From Phialophora verrucosa (Eukaryota > Ascomycota > Eurotiomycetes > Chaetothyriales > Herpotrichiellaceae): a stretch of DNA of 64,000 bases. Positions 11,620 to 21,804 of the stretch are shown piece after piece (position 1 is the stretch's first letter; each line of letters opens with the position of its first letter). The notes under the pieces were generated by a model. It worked only from the letters and a program-made list of their open reading frames with translations, was not told where the DNA came from and made no database searches. Position numbers and translations under genes: made by a program. The stretch lies in assembly GCA_002099365.1 (NCBI GenBank), contig MSED01000006.1, positions 124,001 through 188,000 on the forward strand, read 5' to 3'.

Positions 11620-12090
11620 TCATTTCTTCGACCAGATTGAAGTCCAAAGATTCGGTGCAGAAGATGCGTCCGATGCTTCTCTTCCGACCACTCGATCGTC
11701 CTGTGCTGGCGGTTTCCAAGCAAGTGGACCTTCCCAGGCTGTAGTTTCGACGTGGAACACCTTTCCGCCTTTGACGCATCTGGTATGTATTAGCAGGGGG
11801 CCCAACTCTCTTCCAGCGAAGGAATGATTGCAAAGACCGGCGTACTTGCGAAACAGCCTCACGATCGGGAAACACTCCATCCTGGGCCTCCCACTTCCAC
11901 TCGCCAGCGCCCTCTCGAGTTGCTGATCCGGCGTCGTGCAACTGTACTGAACAAGCTCCATTAGCTCGCAATCTCGCTTCAGATCGAAGTCCTGGGGTAA
12001 TTTGCGTGATTTCTCCTTATAGTTGACGGTGTGTCCGTGGATTTTGTGGTCGAGGTCCGAGACCGGGAAGACGAGTTGGGGCGGAGCCAT
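11620..12090 (-). CDS. SOM1: Mitochondrial inner membrane peptidase-associated protein SOM1
   Basis: Som1 assists the Imp1/Imp2 inner membrane protease that processes intermembrane-space proteins. Two exons, 12090-11846 and 11779-11620. The 66-nt intron (11845-11780) has a GTACGC donor, a TGCTAATAC branch site and a CAG acceptor. Spliced product 134 residues. Splicing joins VRLFRK to CVKGGKVFHVETTAWE, which restores the family pattern MAPP..VFP...L, MELVQYSC, ECFPIVRLFR.C, VETTxWE. The Cys residues in these blocks are the likely CX9C-type pairs. The C-terminal 30 residues are not conserved in my recollection of the family. Divergent from the XRCC2-like gene, with only 125 bp between starts. 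Confidence 0.85.
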   Translation of the reverse strand: MAPPQLVFPVSDLDHKIHGHTVNYKEKSRKLPQDFDLKRDCELMELVQYSCTTPDQQLERALASGSGRPRMECFPIVRLFRKYAGLCNHSFAGRELGPLLIHTRCVKGGKVFHVETTAWEGPLAWKPPAQDDRVVGREASDASSAPNLWTSIWSKK

Positions 12091-12215
12091 TGATTTAAAC
12101 CACGGTTGAGAGAATTGGACAACCTTTCCTTCCTTTGTCCTTCTTCAACTTTTCTGCGTACGCTTCATCAGGCGCCCGTACCTGTCGCTTCACTCGTCCC
12201 TATCATGGCGAAGAT
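12091..12215. promoter_or_regulatory. Compact bidirectional promoter SOM1 / XRCC2-like
   Basis: Only 125 bp separate the divergent start codons, so both genes must be initiated from this short stretch or from within each other's 5' UTR. It is pyrimidine-rich on the plus strand (12120-12160). No TATA box is evident. Confidence 0.5.
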
Positions 12216-13618
12216 ATGGCGGCTGAACACTACGGAGCGCGACTCCTTGAAGAAGTGCAGGAGGAGAGTTTAGAAAAGGTGAGTTGGGTTTCGAACCTCG
12301 TCCGCTCCGCTCCACTCCACTCCGTCCTCCTTGACCAATTCGGACTCGCCGTCAACATCCCACGGGTGTGTTCTAAACGTTGACACTTGAGGGCCGATAG
12401 TTTCTGGCCGAACTCAGACACATAACGTGTCCTCAGCCGAAATCAGTATTCGGCGTGCCGCAGCTGGACAAGCTGCTCGAAGCAGTCCGCTACCCTGCAG
12501 GGACGACGGCGCCGCCGCCGCCGCCGCCGCCAAGACCAGCATGGCAGTCTCCAGATCATCACAGCAGCGAGAGCGAGGATGAACATGACGCAGATATTGG
12601 GCCCCGTAACCGACATGTCGCGGCAGCTACCGCTACGACCAAGGCAAAGGCCAAGCCAGCCACGATCGAGCTCACCAGCCAGACGACCGCCTCGGGCAAG
12701 ACAGCCCTCCTCTCCTATTTGACTGGCGTCTCCGTGCTTCCTCGACATGCGGGCGGCAAGGAATCGACCGTCGTATACATCGACGCGGACGGCCACTTCT
12801 CTGCCAGGAGGCTCAAACAAATCATGCACCATTACATCCAGCAGCACCAGCACCAGCAGTCCAAGCAGCAGGCCAATGACCCGGACGCTACCTCACTCCC
12901 CATCCCCAAAGTCGACATGGACGTCGACGTCGACGCGATCATCCAAGACGCATTGCACCACATCCACGTGTTCCGTCCTCAATCGTCCTCTCACATCCTC
13001 TCGATCCTCTCCAACCTGCAGGCCTTCCTGTTCGATACCTCGCGAGGGAAGTCCATCCAGATCCACCGACCTCTCGGCCTAGTGATCATCGACCCAGCAA
13101 CGGCATTCTACTGGCAAGACCGATTCGACCGGGCGATGGCCCGCCTCGACACCCCCGGCCTAGGCCAAGGACCCAGCATGACACTCCAGATCGTCGAACG
13201 GCTGAAACTCGTGCAGGCGAGGTTCGAATGCGCCGTGCTGTTCAGCACGACGATGCCTCCTTCGAGTCAATCCCCCGAGTCTTCGGCCAGGCGAGCCGAA
13301 CTCGGACCCATAACCCCTGCTGCGCCTCCGGAGAGCGTGCGTGGTATATCCCCCTGGACGGCCTACGCGACGTTGGGGCTGTTGCTGGCCAGGACGCCCG
13401 TTCCGCAGTTCCCCCCGCAGATGAGCATGGACGAGTGTATGAGTGCTAGGGAGACGCGGTTCGACGCCGTGAGACAGGGCCGATTCACCGCCGTGGTACA
13501 GAGCGTGAAGGCTGGCGGCGGCGGCGGCGGCGGCCAGGGCAGGTCGGCTACTGGCGGAGTTGGATTCCGATTCAATATCACGGACCGGGGCGTCGAGGTG
13601 GGATGGATGGAGGAATGA
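12216..13618 (+). CDS. XRCC2-like RecA-family DNA recombination/repair protein
   Basis: Likely a Rad51-paralog acting in homologous recombination in the nucleus. Two exons: 12216-12278 and 12437-13618, intron 158 nt; 414 residues. The exon join gives EEVQEESLEK then PKSVFGVPQLDKLL, a typical N-terminal targeting segment. The Walker A region is TASGKTALL at about 104-112 and the Walker B strand is LGLVIIDP at about 231-238. The GKESTVVYID strand matches fungal XRCC2-like proteins. The Walker A lacks the first Gly of GxxxxGKT. A poly-Pro run (GCC tract), a Gln/His-rich loop (around residues 155-170) and a poly-Gly run near the C-terminus are low-complexity insertions. Assignment to XRCC2 rather than RAD55/RAD57 is moderate. 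Confidence 0.78.
12511..12531 (+). repeat. (GCC)7 trinucleotide run in XRCC2-like gene
   Basis: Seven perfect GCC units, read in frame as poly-Pro. A likely length-variable site. Confidence 0.9.
13514..13534 (+). repeat. (GGC)7 trinucleotide run in XRCC2-like gene
   Basis: Seven GGC units encoding a poly-Gly stretch near the C-terminus. Together with the GCC run it marks this gene as unusually repeat-prone compared with its neighbours. Confidence 0.9.
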
Positions 13619-13957
13619 GTAGACTACTATTGGGCGATGGCCGGCGTGGATATTTCTGATATTCCTGATTTTGATCGGCTGTATCGAACGACACACCTGT
13701 TTAACACTCACTACTTACAGCTGTACTTTCAATGCACGTCGTCTCAATTCGGAATGTGATGGGACGAGAGGGAGCCATGCGCAGTACAATGCACCCAGTA
13801 CATAGCCTAGCCCGTAGACACACATATATCTCTGTTCGTATCTTGTCTTATTCATCTCGTCAATATCTATGGTCATTAAGGTGCATATCGCTCGCCTCCG
13901 ACGCAGCACGAATCCTCTATTCTTCTCTTTTCTACCCTGCTCCGCTTTCCCCGCCCA
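13619..13957. other. Convergent intergenic region, XRCC2-like / desaturase
   Basis: 339 bp between convergent stop codons. No gene seen. Confidence 0.6.
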
Positions 13958-15634
13958 CTATATCACCTTCTCCTTGCCCTCGACCACCTCCCTCGCAACA
14001 ACTTTCCTACACTCGTCAAACACGTGCACCTGAGCCGCCACCTCGGCAAGCCGGCTAATCACCTCGCCGTTGCCCTTGGCGAAGCCGTAGATCGCATACG
14101 GGATGCCCGTCTCTTGACAGAACTCGCGCACGTAACGCTGCGCCCTCCTCAGATTATGTCTCGGGATGCGCGGGAACAGATGATGCACGGCCTGGAACTG
14201 CAGCCCGCCGTGCACAAAGTCCAGCCAAGTGGGACAGTCGACGTCCATTGTGGTGCGGAGCATCTTCTGGGGGAAGGACTCGTGCACGCCCATGTCGGTG
14301 GTCGACATGGCGAAGTGGGAGAGCGTGATTTGCACGTGCAGCGGCGCGGTGACCATGTGGGAGACCATGACAAAGACGAACCGGTCCCACGCCGTGGGGA
14401 TGGACCGGTACACGACCAAATAGCCGAACCAGGTCCAGAAGACACAGTGGCCGAAGATCTCGAGGTAGCGGTGCCACCAGGCGGGACCCTTTTTCGGGGC
14501 TTGGCCCAGGAAGAGATACTCCCAGGAGAGGCGGTAGAGGTTGAACCGCCCGAAAGTGAGGAGCGGATAGTACAGCCAGTGTTGTTTCGAGATGGCCAGT
14601 TTTGCGAGGGCGTCGAATTGCATGACGCGGTCGTAGTACGTCGAGCGCAGGGAGTTGAAGAAGCGGGTCGAGATGGCGAAGAAGGGCATGTGTTCGATAT
14701 CCGGGTCGTGTTCGGGCGAGTTGGTCACGATGTGGTGGACGTTGTGGTTGCGTTTCCACCAGCCGATGGACAGGCCGCCGAGAAAGTCGGCGATGAAGAT
14801 GCCAATGCATGTGTCGACGTGGAAGTTGTGCGTGATGCCCATGTGGCCTGCATCGTGGGCGGTGAAGACGAGCTGGTGCCAGAACACGCCCAAGAAGGCG
14901 CCCGAGAGAGCATAGTAAGAGGATCGAAGCGCAATGAGGAAGGAGGCGAAGAGCAAAACGTAGCGGCAGCATTCGATGCCGTAAGCTCCATAAGGGCAGT
15001 TGTAGAGGCCAGCGGCACGGATTCGATCGTCGAGGTGCCGGTATTTGGCAACGATCTCATCTTGAGACATTTGATCGAGGGACGGGTATTTGAGTATGTC
15101 GGAAGTCTTCTCCGCAGAGAGCTTTCTTTGAATAGGATCGGTCTGTGAGTCCTCCTCCGACACCGAGGAAGCGGATGAAGGCGAGGTCGTCGCTCGTTCT
15201 CGGGCGTCAACGGGGTCGAAAATGGGTGATGGAGGGGCCGAGCTGTTGCTGCTCGAAGAGCTTAGAGCTCCATCCGTCTGCACGTCTGACTCGAGCTCGT
15301 CCTGCTCCTCTGGGCCCCCTCCCTCAGCATAGGGCCTGCACTGTCCGCCTTGTATGGGCGGTAAGAAATTGTTCCATCTGCCCTTGATTCTGCCGATAGC
15401 GAACTTCTGCATCTGCGCCTGCGCTTCTGGAGAATGTAGTGCCCGGATCTCGTCTGTGCCATCTCTTCCCACCATATGCAAGATGGCTTTGTCACCTCCA
15501 GGGTGGTAAGGCAGCCACGCATCGGCCTTGATCACGCGTCCATCGAAGATTATGATCTTCCTGCCCTCCGCAATGAGTCCTTCGACTTCTCGTCGTGACC
15601 AGACTCGGTCTCTGCTGGTGGTAAAGCTGGACAT
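13958..15634 (-). CDS. Delta-8 sphingolipid desaturase (cytochrome b5 fusion)
   Basis: Membrane-bound ER enzyme that introduces the delta-8 double bond into the sphingoid base of fungal glucosylceramides. Single exon, 558 residues. The N-terminal cytochrome b5 domain has the heme motif HPGG at 44-47. The fatty-acid desaturase domain carries the three di-iron histidine boxes: HDAGH (260-264), HNVHH (297-301) and QAVHH (481-485). The Gln in the third box is characteristic of front-end b5-fusion desaturases. Hydrophobic segments lie between about 220-260 and 390-435. A Ser/Pro/Glu-rich linker (about 105-170) separates the two domains. The ATG at 15634 gives a compact N-terminus directly before the b5 fold. 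Other front-end desaturases share this layout, so the substrate is inferred. Confidence 0.9.
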   Translation of the reverse strand: MSSFTTSRDRVWSRREVEGLIAEGRKIIIFDGRVIKADAWLPYHPGGDKAILHMVGRDGTDEIRALHSPEAQAQMQKFAIGRIKGRWNNFLPPIQGGQCRPYAEGGGPEEQDELESDVQTDGALSSSSSNSSAPPSPIFDPVDARERATTSPSSASSVSEEDSQTDPIQRKLSAEKTSDILKYPSLDQMSQDEIVAKYRHLDDRIRAAGLYNCPYGAYGIECCRYVLLFASFLIALRSSYYALSGAFLGVFWHQLVFTAHDAGHMGITHNFHVDTCIGIFIADFLGGLSIGWWKRNHNVHHIVTNSPEHDPDIEHMPFFAISTRFFNSLRSTYYDRVMQFDALAKLAISKQHWLYYPLLTFGRFNLYRLSWEYLFLGQAPKKGPAWWHRYLEIFGHCVFWTWFGYLVVYRSIPTAWDRFVFVMVSHMVTAPLHVQITLSHFAMSTTDMGVHESFPQKMLRTTMDVDCPTWLDFVHGGLQFQAVHHLFPRIPRHNLRRAQRYVREFCQETGIPYAIYGFAKGNGEVISRLAEVAAQVHVFDECRKVVAREVVEGKEKVI

Positions 15635-16322
15635 CGTACTGGCACTAGTGAGTTGAGAAACGTAGCTCCGGGTTTAAGGAGACATGTTGGTGTTGAATAA
15701 GACCAAGGGCGAGAGATATGTGGTGTGAAGGCCAGTCTGAGCATCGAGCTCGGACACTTTGAGGTTTGGGGCCGAAGTGCGGAAAAAGTTTCCTCCAGCC
15801 CGACTTATGAGCGTCGTGGAGATAAAACAGCCTTTAAACGCCTCATTCGAGACCTGGAATGTTTCCTTAATACAGTACAGCGTCTCGGAAACGCAAGGTC
15901 CTACAACCCCTCTCCAGGAACAGCCGGTGCTACGCTCGGGGAAACCTGATGATGGTACGCAGTAGAGAGTGGGTTTGTTGATGAGAATGGTCCACGAGTA
16001 TCCTCAAATTATGCGAGGCCGCTATAGGAACTGAAAGCCAGCCATGCATTGAAACTCTGTTGATCTGAAGAGATACCCTGGGTCTTAATTGGAAGAAAGT
16101 ACTATCGCTCGACCCTGTGCCTGTTACTTTTAATTCCTGCTGCTGAGCGATCTTCCCCTCGACGTTTATTCAGAGAAGCTGCTCTTGTGACACCCTAAGA
16201 AGATGAATTCCCTTGAAAGAAGACGCCCAAATCTATGCCCCTTATTTCTGATCCCACCCTGCTGGTCCTGAGTCTCCAGCGGCTCTGCTGCCATTGAACA
16301 CCATGGAAAGGGAGAGGTAAAG
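15635..16322. other. Intergenic, desaturase to small membrane protein
   Basis: 688 bp. The part next to 15634 is the desaturase promoter. No gene, tRNA or repeat recognised. Confidence 0.55.
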
Positions 16323-16995
16323 TCACAACTTCTCCAGCCCGCCCAATTTGTCGCTAACACCACCGAGGCCTTGCTGCATCGCTTCCTTACCCAATCCACC
16401 TGAGACTTGCTCGAGCTCGTCCTCGCCCATGACGGGATTCTTCTTCAACGAATCTGCAAAGATCCAGATGGTCAGTCAAGATTCGACCCACGCACCCCCC
16501 AAAAAACGAACGAAATGGCCGTGGGAATACTCGGTACATTGGGTTTATTTTCCCTTCCTTCCTCTCTTCCCTCTCTTGCTTTTGGGCTTTTTCATGGTTT
16601 ATTTTCTTCTTAGAGTGAAAAATCCAACATTCAAATCAAATCAAAGACGAAGAAAGGAACTTGCAAAACTCACCCTTCACTGCCCCCTGGACCTTTTCTG
16701 TCCCGACGTTCTCCAGCACCTTCACCTCCGCGACCGCCTTGGCCTTGTAATACCGCTTGGCCCACCACTCGGCCACATCATCGGCATACCCGCTGAAATA
16801 GACGGTCGCAGCGACGATGGCCACGGCGGTGACGATCCCCGTGAGCGCGATGAAGAAGATCGTCCCGTATGACAAGGACTGCGCGGATTTGGCGGCTGTG
16901 TAGGCCGTCGCAGCGGCGTGGGCGGGGGATTCGCGCGCGAGAGATGTCCCGCTTGATAAGATGCTGGAGGCGGCGGACGAGGCGGAGGACGACAT
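16323..16995 (-). CDS. Conserved small fungal membrane protein, function unknown
   Basis: Two exons, 16995-16674 and 16453-16323, separated by a 220-nt intron that is GA-rich on the coding strand. Product 150 residues. The N-terminus (about 1-35) is Ser/Ala-rich. One strong transmembrane segment (FFIALTGIVTAVAIVAATVY) lies at about 50-69, followed by a charged stretch with WWAKRYYKAKAVAEVK. The second exon encodes a Gly-rich end of the form SLKKNPVMGEDEL and GGLG repeats. I recall such short proteins in many Pezizomycotina but know no function. I chose the ATG at 16995 because the longer open frame upstream is low-complexity and would place the start in the likely 5' UTR. Confidence 0.75.
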
Positions 16996-18099
16996 GTTCG
17001 ACGAACGGTGCGTTGTTGGCTGTGGAGACGAGGACGGGTGTTGTAACTTGTCGATAGACCCTAAACCAAGTTGGGTCTGGTTGTTTGTATGCGAGATCAC
17101 AGGATTACTCTGGGACGGGTTGCAGAGGGGAGAGGGAGTGGGTATTGGAAGGACTCGGCACAAGTATGTATTTATTCTTCCTAGGTAGCACGGTGGTGCG
17201 AGATACTGTGTCCTCGTATCACGGTCTTGAAACCTGCTTCTTGGATTTCACATGTCGAGAGCTTGGAATTGGCACAAACCCACGAGTTCACACGTCATTG
17301 TGATATAAAGCTGAAAACGGACAGCATAGGTAATGATGCACACGCCACGGGAACGTCGTGAGAGCCAATGACAAGCGTGTAGCAAGGCTTCAGCCACGCC
17401 GAAGCATGTGCTGTGACGTGGCGAGCGTGCACAAACGGACAGGGACGCCATGAGACATCCATATTCATCTTGAAATTCACCACTACTCGTGAGGAATGGG
17501 AGCAACAAGAGGGGGTCTTGGTAGATAAGCGGGGTACTAATGTTTGCTGGTGCAAGATAACCGATGAATGCAACGTCAACCAGGGGAAGGAAGAGGCATG
17601 CGAAACTTGTGACGCAAGTCGTGCGTGACATTCTTCAATCCGCGGAATGGGACAGACAAATTGATGGCTTCCCGTTGACTGCCCTTCCCGTCAGTTCCAC
17701 TCCCAGGTGCTTTGAGACGTCCGTAGTCCTGATTCTTCTCTTCCTACTCAAGCGTCCGTCGAAAATGACCCTTCCCGTCTACCATCTGCTTTGTATTCGG
17801 TGTACCAAATTCGAAAGCAGCCAACCCCAAACGAAACAACCGCCAAGACCATTGCAAACGTCCTTGCATGCAGTGCTCCTTCCTCCCAGCCTGGTGAAAA
17901 CAGGCTTCGGGGCGAATGCGTCTTTGACTCGGCAAGCGACATAGGCCCGACACCATCCTCCATTGGAGTAGACGCCCGGAGGGGTGCCTTTTGTGGAGAA
18001 GCGCCCGTTGACCCGACGTCGAGATAGAGCTCCGTGCCATAAGTGACAGTGAGACTGTGTCTGCTGGGTAGTTAATAACCAACCAAGCGAATGTTCTGC
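16996..18099. other. Intergenic, about 1.1 kb
   Basis: No supported gene. Open frames on both strands overlap each other and lack recognisable motifs. Confidence 0.5.
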
Positions 18100-18447
18100 T
18101 CAGACAGACCCAGTCCTGACTGTTGATGTATGTTCAGGTTGATTTTCACGGCGGCTGCGGTCGAGAAGCTGCGAAGCTCGCTGGGGATCGGACCAATCTG
18201 ATGGACATGACGGACCCTCGAATACACTCGAAGTGATGTCGTAAGCTCCAGAGGTGAACACTGGACTGAAATGGACGGACGGGCGGTCGAGGGCTTGGTT
18301 TTGAGCCTCTTCCTCTACCGTGCTTTGCGTACTCGAGGGCAATCCTCCCATGACTGTTCTGCGACTAGAGATCGCACATACTAAGGGCGAGATAAGATGC
18401 AGCATAACGCAGGCGGTGATAAGAGAGCAAGCAGGCATATATCCCAT
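18100..18447 (-). CDS. Possible small secreted protein (115 residues)
   Basis: A speculative gene. From the ATG at 18447 the product begins with a plausible signal peptide (hydrophobic core about residues 8-26, LITACVMLHLISPLVC, with a cleavage-like CAIS), followed by a Ser/Asp-rich, mostly polar chain with a single further Cys. It resembles no family I know. It lies 224 bp downstream of the P450 stop on the same strand, so the signal could equally be a chance open frame in a 3' flanking region. Confidence 0.28.
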   Translation of the reverse strand: MGYMPACSLITACVMLHLISPLVCAISSRRTVMGGLPSSTQSTVEEEAQNQALDRPSVHFSPVFTSGAYDITSSVFEGPSCPSDWSDPQRASQLLDRSRRENQPEHTSTVRTGSV

Positions 18448-18671
18448 AGCGTTGTGCTTTTGCGAGGTATAGAATGCAGGAAGTAAGCTGAGTATGTAAA
18501 TTCTTTGGTCTTGACGCCGTGCAATGCTGGAGGAGGGGGCTTCATGAACCGGGAGAGCAAGTGAGAGAAAGACCCCAATCAGATCGGTCCATCGGAACTG
18601 CTTGGTCTGCTTCCGCCAGCCCCAAAGCAGGCAATTGCCTTTGCCGGGCTGCAACATTCCGCTGAAGACCT

Positions 18672-20326
18672 TTAGCTGGCAGCTGCTTCGTGTAGGCGGA
18701 CAGGAAGGCGCAGAGGAGCAGTGGTAAGGCCATACGAGTGTCGAACGATCGGGTCTGTCTCATAAGTCTCAATGCCATCAAACTTCTGCAACATGCGCAC
18801 AATCACATAGCCGGCCTCGGTCAAGGCAAATTGTTGTCCGAGACAGATTCGAGGCCCGCCGTTGAACGGCAGGAACTCCCAGCCAGGTCGACGCGACGTC
18901 CATCTTTCGGGCTTGAACTCTTCAACGTCCGGTCCCCATATATCTTCGCGGTGGTGCATGATGTGACAGGAGTAATTGACTTCCATGCCCTTCTTGACAT
19001 AGATCGGAGAATTGCCATCAGGACCACCACCGCGAGGAAGAGTAGTGTCTCTGGTGGCGCGGCGGCTGTTGAAAGGGACGGTGGCGTACAGTCGGAGAGT
19101 TTCAGACATGACATGTTGCAGGTACGAGCAGCCCTTGAGTGTTTCGAAAGTAATTGATTTCGGCGACTCGTAGGTGCCGAAGGTCTCCAGAATTATTTCG
19201 CGCAACTGCTTGAAGACCCTGGGATTTCTGACCAGCGAGTAGAAGGTAAAGCCAAGAAGGCCAGCTGTGGTGTCCCGGCCAGCAAGCAGAATATTCAGCA
19301 GTTGGCTCCGTAGCTCGATGGGATCGCGTGTAGCTTGGACGAGTTCTTTCAGGAAGATATATTTCTCCTTCTTTTGGCCTTTTCCATCTTTCTCGACGTT
19401 ATGCTCGCTTAACGAGGACAGGTCCGTGGTCAGCGCTAGGTTGACATAGTAGTCGGCAAATCTGTGGACTTCTATGCAGTTGTCGTTAAAGTGTTTGGGG
19501 TTGTATAGCCAGTACAGATCTGCCAAACGCGCACGCGTTCCCAGGGACATAGTACCCGAGTCGAAACAGTTGGCGAATCTAGTCCAATCTAGCTCACCCG
19601 GTTTCCGTCCTTCCCCTGTGTAGCCAGGCAGCGCAGCTATCTGTGAGTTGACGCTCTGGCCAAACAGGAACTCGGTAGCAGAGTCGAGTGTCAGGCGGAA
19701 AAACAGTGGTGACAGGTCAACTTGACTGGTCCAGCCATTTTGCGCGGGGAGGTGCTTGAACATATTCTGGACATGGACTTCTTCCAGATCGAGATTGGAC
19801 ACTTGTTGGCGGGCGAATTGAGGACGCAGAAGGGCACGTGAATGTTCCCTGGCAAAGTTAGAAGGCAAGGCATGATCTTGGTGTATTAGGACTTGGTAAC
19901 TTACCACGCCTTGCCGTCAGTAGTGAAGATTCCATTGCCCAGCATGGGGAAGAAGTTTCCACGGCGCGATTCTCCCAGCTCGAAGTCGTTGAATTGAGTG
20001 GCGAGGACAGCTTGGACGTTCTTTGGGTCCGACGTCACATATCCGTAACTTCCAAGCATGTTTTGAATCCATGTCGCCCTCTTGCCGGCTTTGGTGTTGT
20101 ACAATTCCAAGAAGTAATTCGGAACAACATGATTCTTATCAGCGTCCAAAACCTCCTTTACCAGATCGATGCCGAGTGGTAGGCGGTACGGCCGTTCCCA
20201 TGCTGGCTGACATCCGAGTTCTCGAGCCTTCCTGGCGTGGTACCGGTTGGAAAGAAAAGATGCAATGATGAAGTACACCACCGAAACTCCAAGCAGTCCC
20301 AAGCCTGCGGTTAGATAGGTGTTCAT
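18672..20326 (-). CDS. Cytochrome P450, CYP52-like fatty acid/alkane hydroxylase
   Basis: Microsomal monooxygenase of the CYP52/CYP4-like clan, expected to hydroxylate fatty acids or n-alkanes at the chain end. Exons 20326-19905 and 19848-18672; the 56-nt intron joins KAW to EHSRALLRPQF, the conserved W-x-H-x-R-x-L-x-P helix C motif. Product 532 residues. An N-terminal membrane anchor (about 5-25) precedes the Pro-rich hinge. The I-helix AGRDTTA, the ExxR motif (ETLRLY), the PERW segment and the heme loop FNGGPRICLG (Cys 476) are all present. Nothing catalytic is missing. Family membership is clear; the substrate is inferred from resemblance. Confidence 0.93.
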
Positions 20327-21804
20327 CTTGAGAGCGAAGTGAATCTGACAAAGGGCCCTGCGTGTTTTGCTTTGTGAAGAGGATGGGATTTTGAAGGGAG
20401 TTAAGTAGGAACATGCAAGGATGGGGATGTCAATGTTAAGAAGCTAGATGCGACACGATGCGAGGCGGATCCCAATGGATAGGCTGCCAGGCTAAATACT
20501 TTCCCAGGAAGGGCTCTCCAGAAGATAAAAGGTGTTCATAGAGGATGTCAGATTGCAGCACGCCTTCTTGTAGTGCTTTCTTTTGTCTACGCAGCCGCCA
20601 TACTGTACGGCCCAAGCGACCAGCGTCGGGGTTTTCCATCTCTCCGTCCCTCCTTGCGTATCGGGACGAGTACGGGCAACTCAAAACTCTCTGCGCTCTC
20701 GACTGTTCCAAGGCGAGGGCGATTTTGGGATGGGGTGAAGATGACGGATGGCACGGAGGCAGCGCCAATAAGACCACACTAATTGGGAGGCTGGCCCAAG
20801 CAAGACGTTGGCATGCACTTAGCGTGATAACAGGAACTGTTCTGGACGCCTAAAGCTGTCTTGGGTGCTGGAAAAGCTTACGACCCCGCATAACGTCCGG
20901 GGCATTAACGCATGGTAAGTCATCACCCGTCGAGGACAAGGGTGGAACAAGATGACGAGTCAGTGCCTTTGCTGCGCTGCTGAGTGCTCTTGGAATGCAT
21001 TTAATTGGAGCATGGCGGGACACGGCAGTATCAATCCAACCGACCCTGAAAACCCATGAACAACTCTTGTGCCCGTTACTTGTCCTTTGATCTCCGGATT
21101 GGGATCTCCACCTCGGGAAAGCTGGGGAGGAATACGGGATACGCCTGGATACGACGTTGCAGACTCAGACAGTTACGAGAGAATATGAAGGAGCTGAACT
21201 CGTCGCGGTAAACCTTGTCACTCCCAAGTCTTCCATCTAAGAGACCCTACCCAAGACATTTTCCCTGCAACAGCACAGCGATTGTTCGTGATGTGTTCGT
21301 ACAAGCCAGTCACTGCTTCCAGGGAAAGCAGTGAGTAAGGGATTCGAACCGCAACGTCGACCTTTTCAGCACCTTGGCGAGCGCCGAGTTTAGAAATTTG
21401 CATTTCAGCTTTACGGCCACCACAGGTTTCCAGCGTGGACAATCAAGGGAAATGCTGGCGGAGTCGGACTCACCAAGGAGGGAATCGCAGTTCTAGTCCT
21501 CATCAGCGCACCACGATAGGAATGTCAGCCATCCAAAGGATCCGGGTCTCTTAAAAAGGAATGCATAACCACTGGGTACAGCTCCTCGAATATCATGCAC
21601 AATGACCAAGACAGTCCGAGAATTAACCAACGGTTTAATTTGGGTTATGGGTATCCGATTATCTCATTGTTTGCCTGTGGCTTGTTCTTATCACATAATG
21701 TACACCTTTTTGCACACGGAGAAATGCTGCGGAAGTGGAGCGTCTAGTAATACTGCAAACAAGAAAGCTTCTGGAGCTGCTATCGCGGCGTAAGTGGAAT
21801 GAAA
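20327..21804. other. Intergenic, about 1.5 kb upstream of the P450
   Basis: No supported protein gene. A B-box-like GGTTCGAATCC (minus strand, 21350-21340) beside a perfect 8-bp hairpin at 21311-21333 is the only structure noticed. The P450 promoter lies at the left end. Confidence 0.5.

Noticed and set aside
11318..11971. 217-codon open frame on the minus strand
   Set aside because: Overlaps SOM1 and the TAF8 3' end in another frame, and is Arg/Ser-rich without motifs.
13160..13711. 183-codon open frame on the minus strand
   Set aside because: Antisense to the XRCC2-like gene; poly-Ala comes from the GGC repeat.
14024..15148. 374-codon open frame on the plus strand
   Set aside because: Fully antisense to the delta-8 desaturase gene, Glu/Val/Arg-skewed and without motifs: a shadow of high-GC coding sequence.
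17744..18082. 112-codon open frame on the minus strand, 3' of the small membrane protein gene region
   Set aside because: Arg/His/Trp-rich translation without motifs, overlapped by equally long frames on the other strand.
21284..21425. Intact tRNA gene
   Set aside because: B-box match only; the acceptor and T stems do not pair, so I do not call a tRNA.
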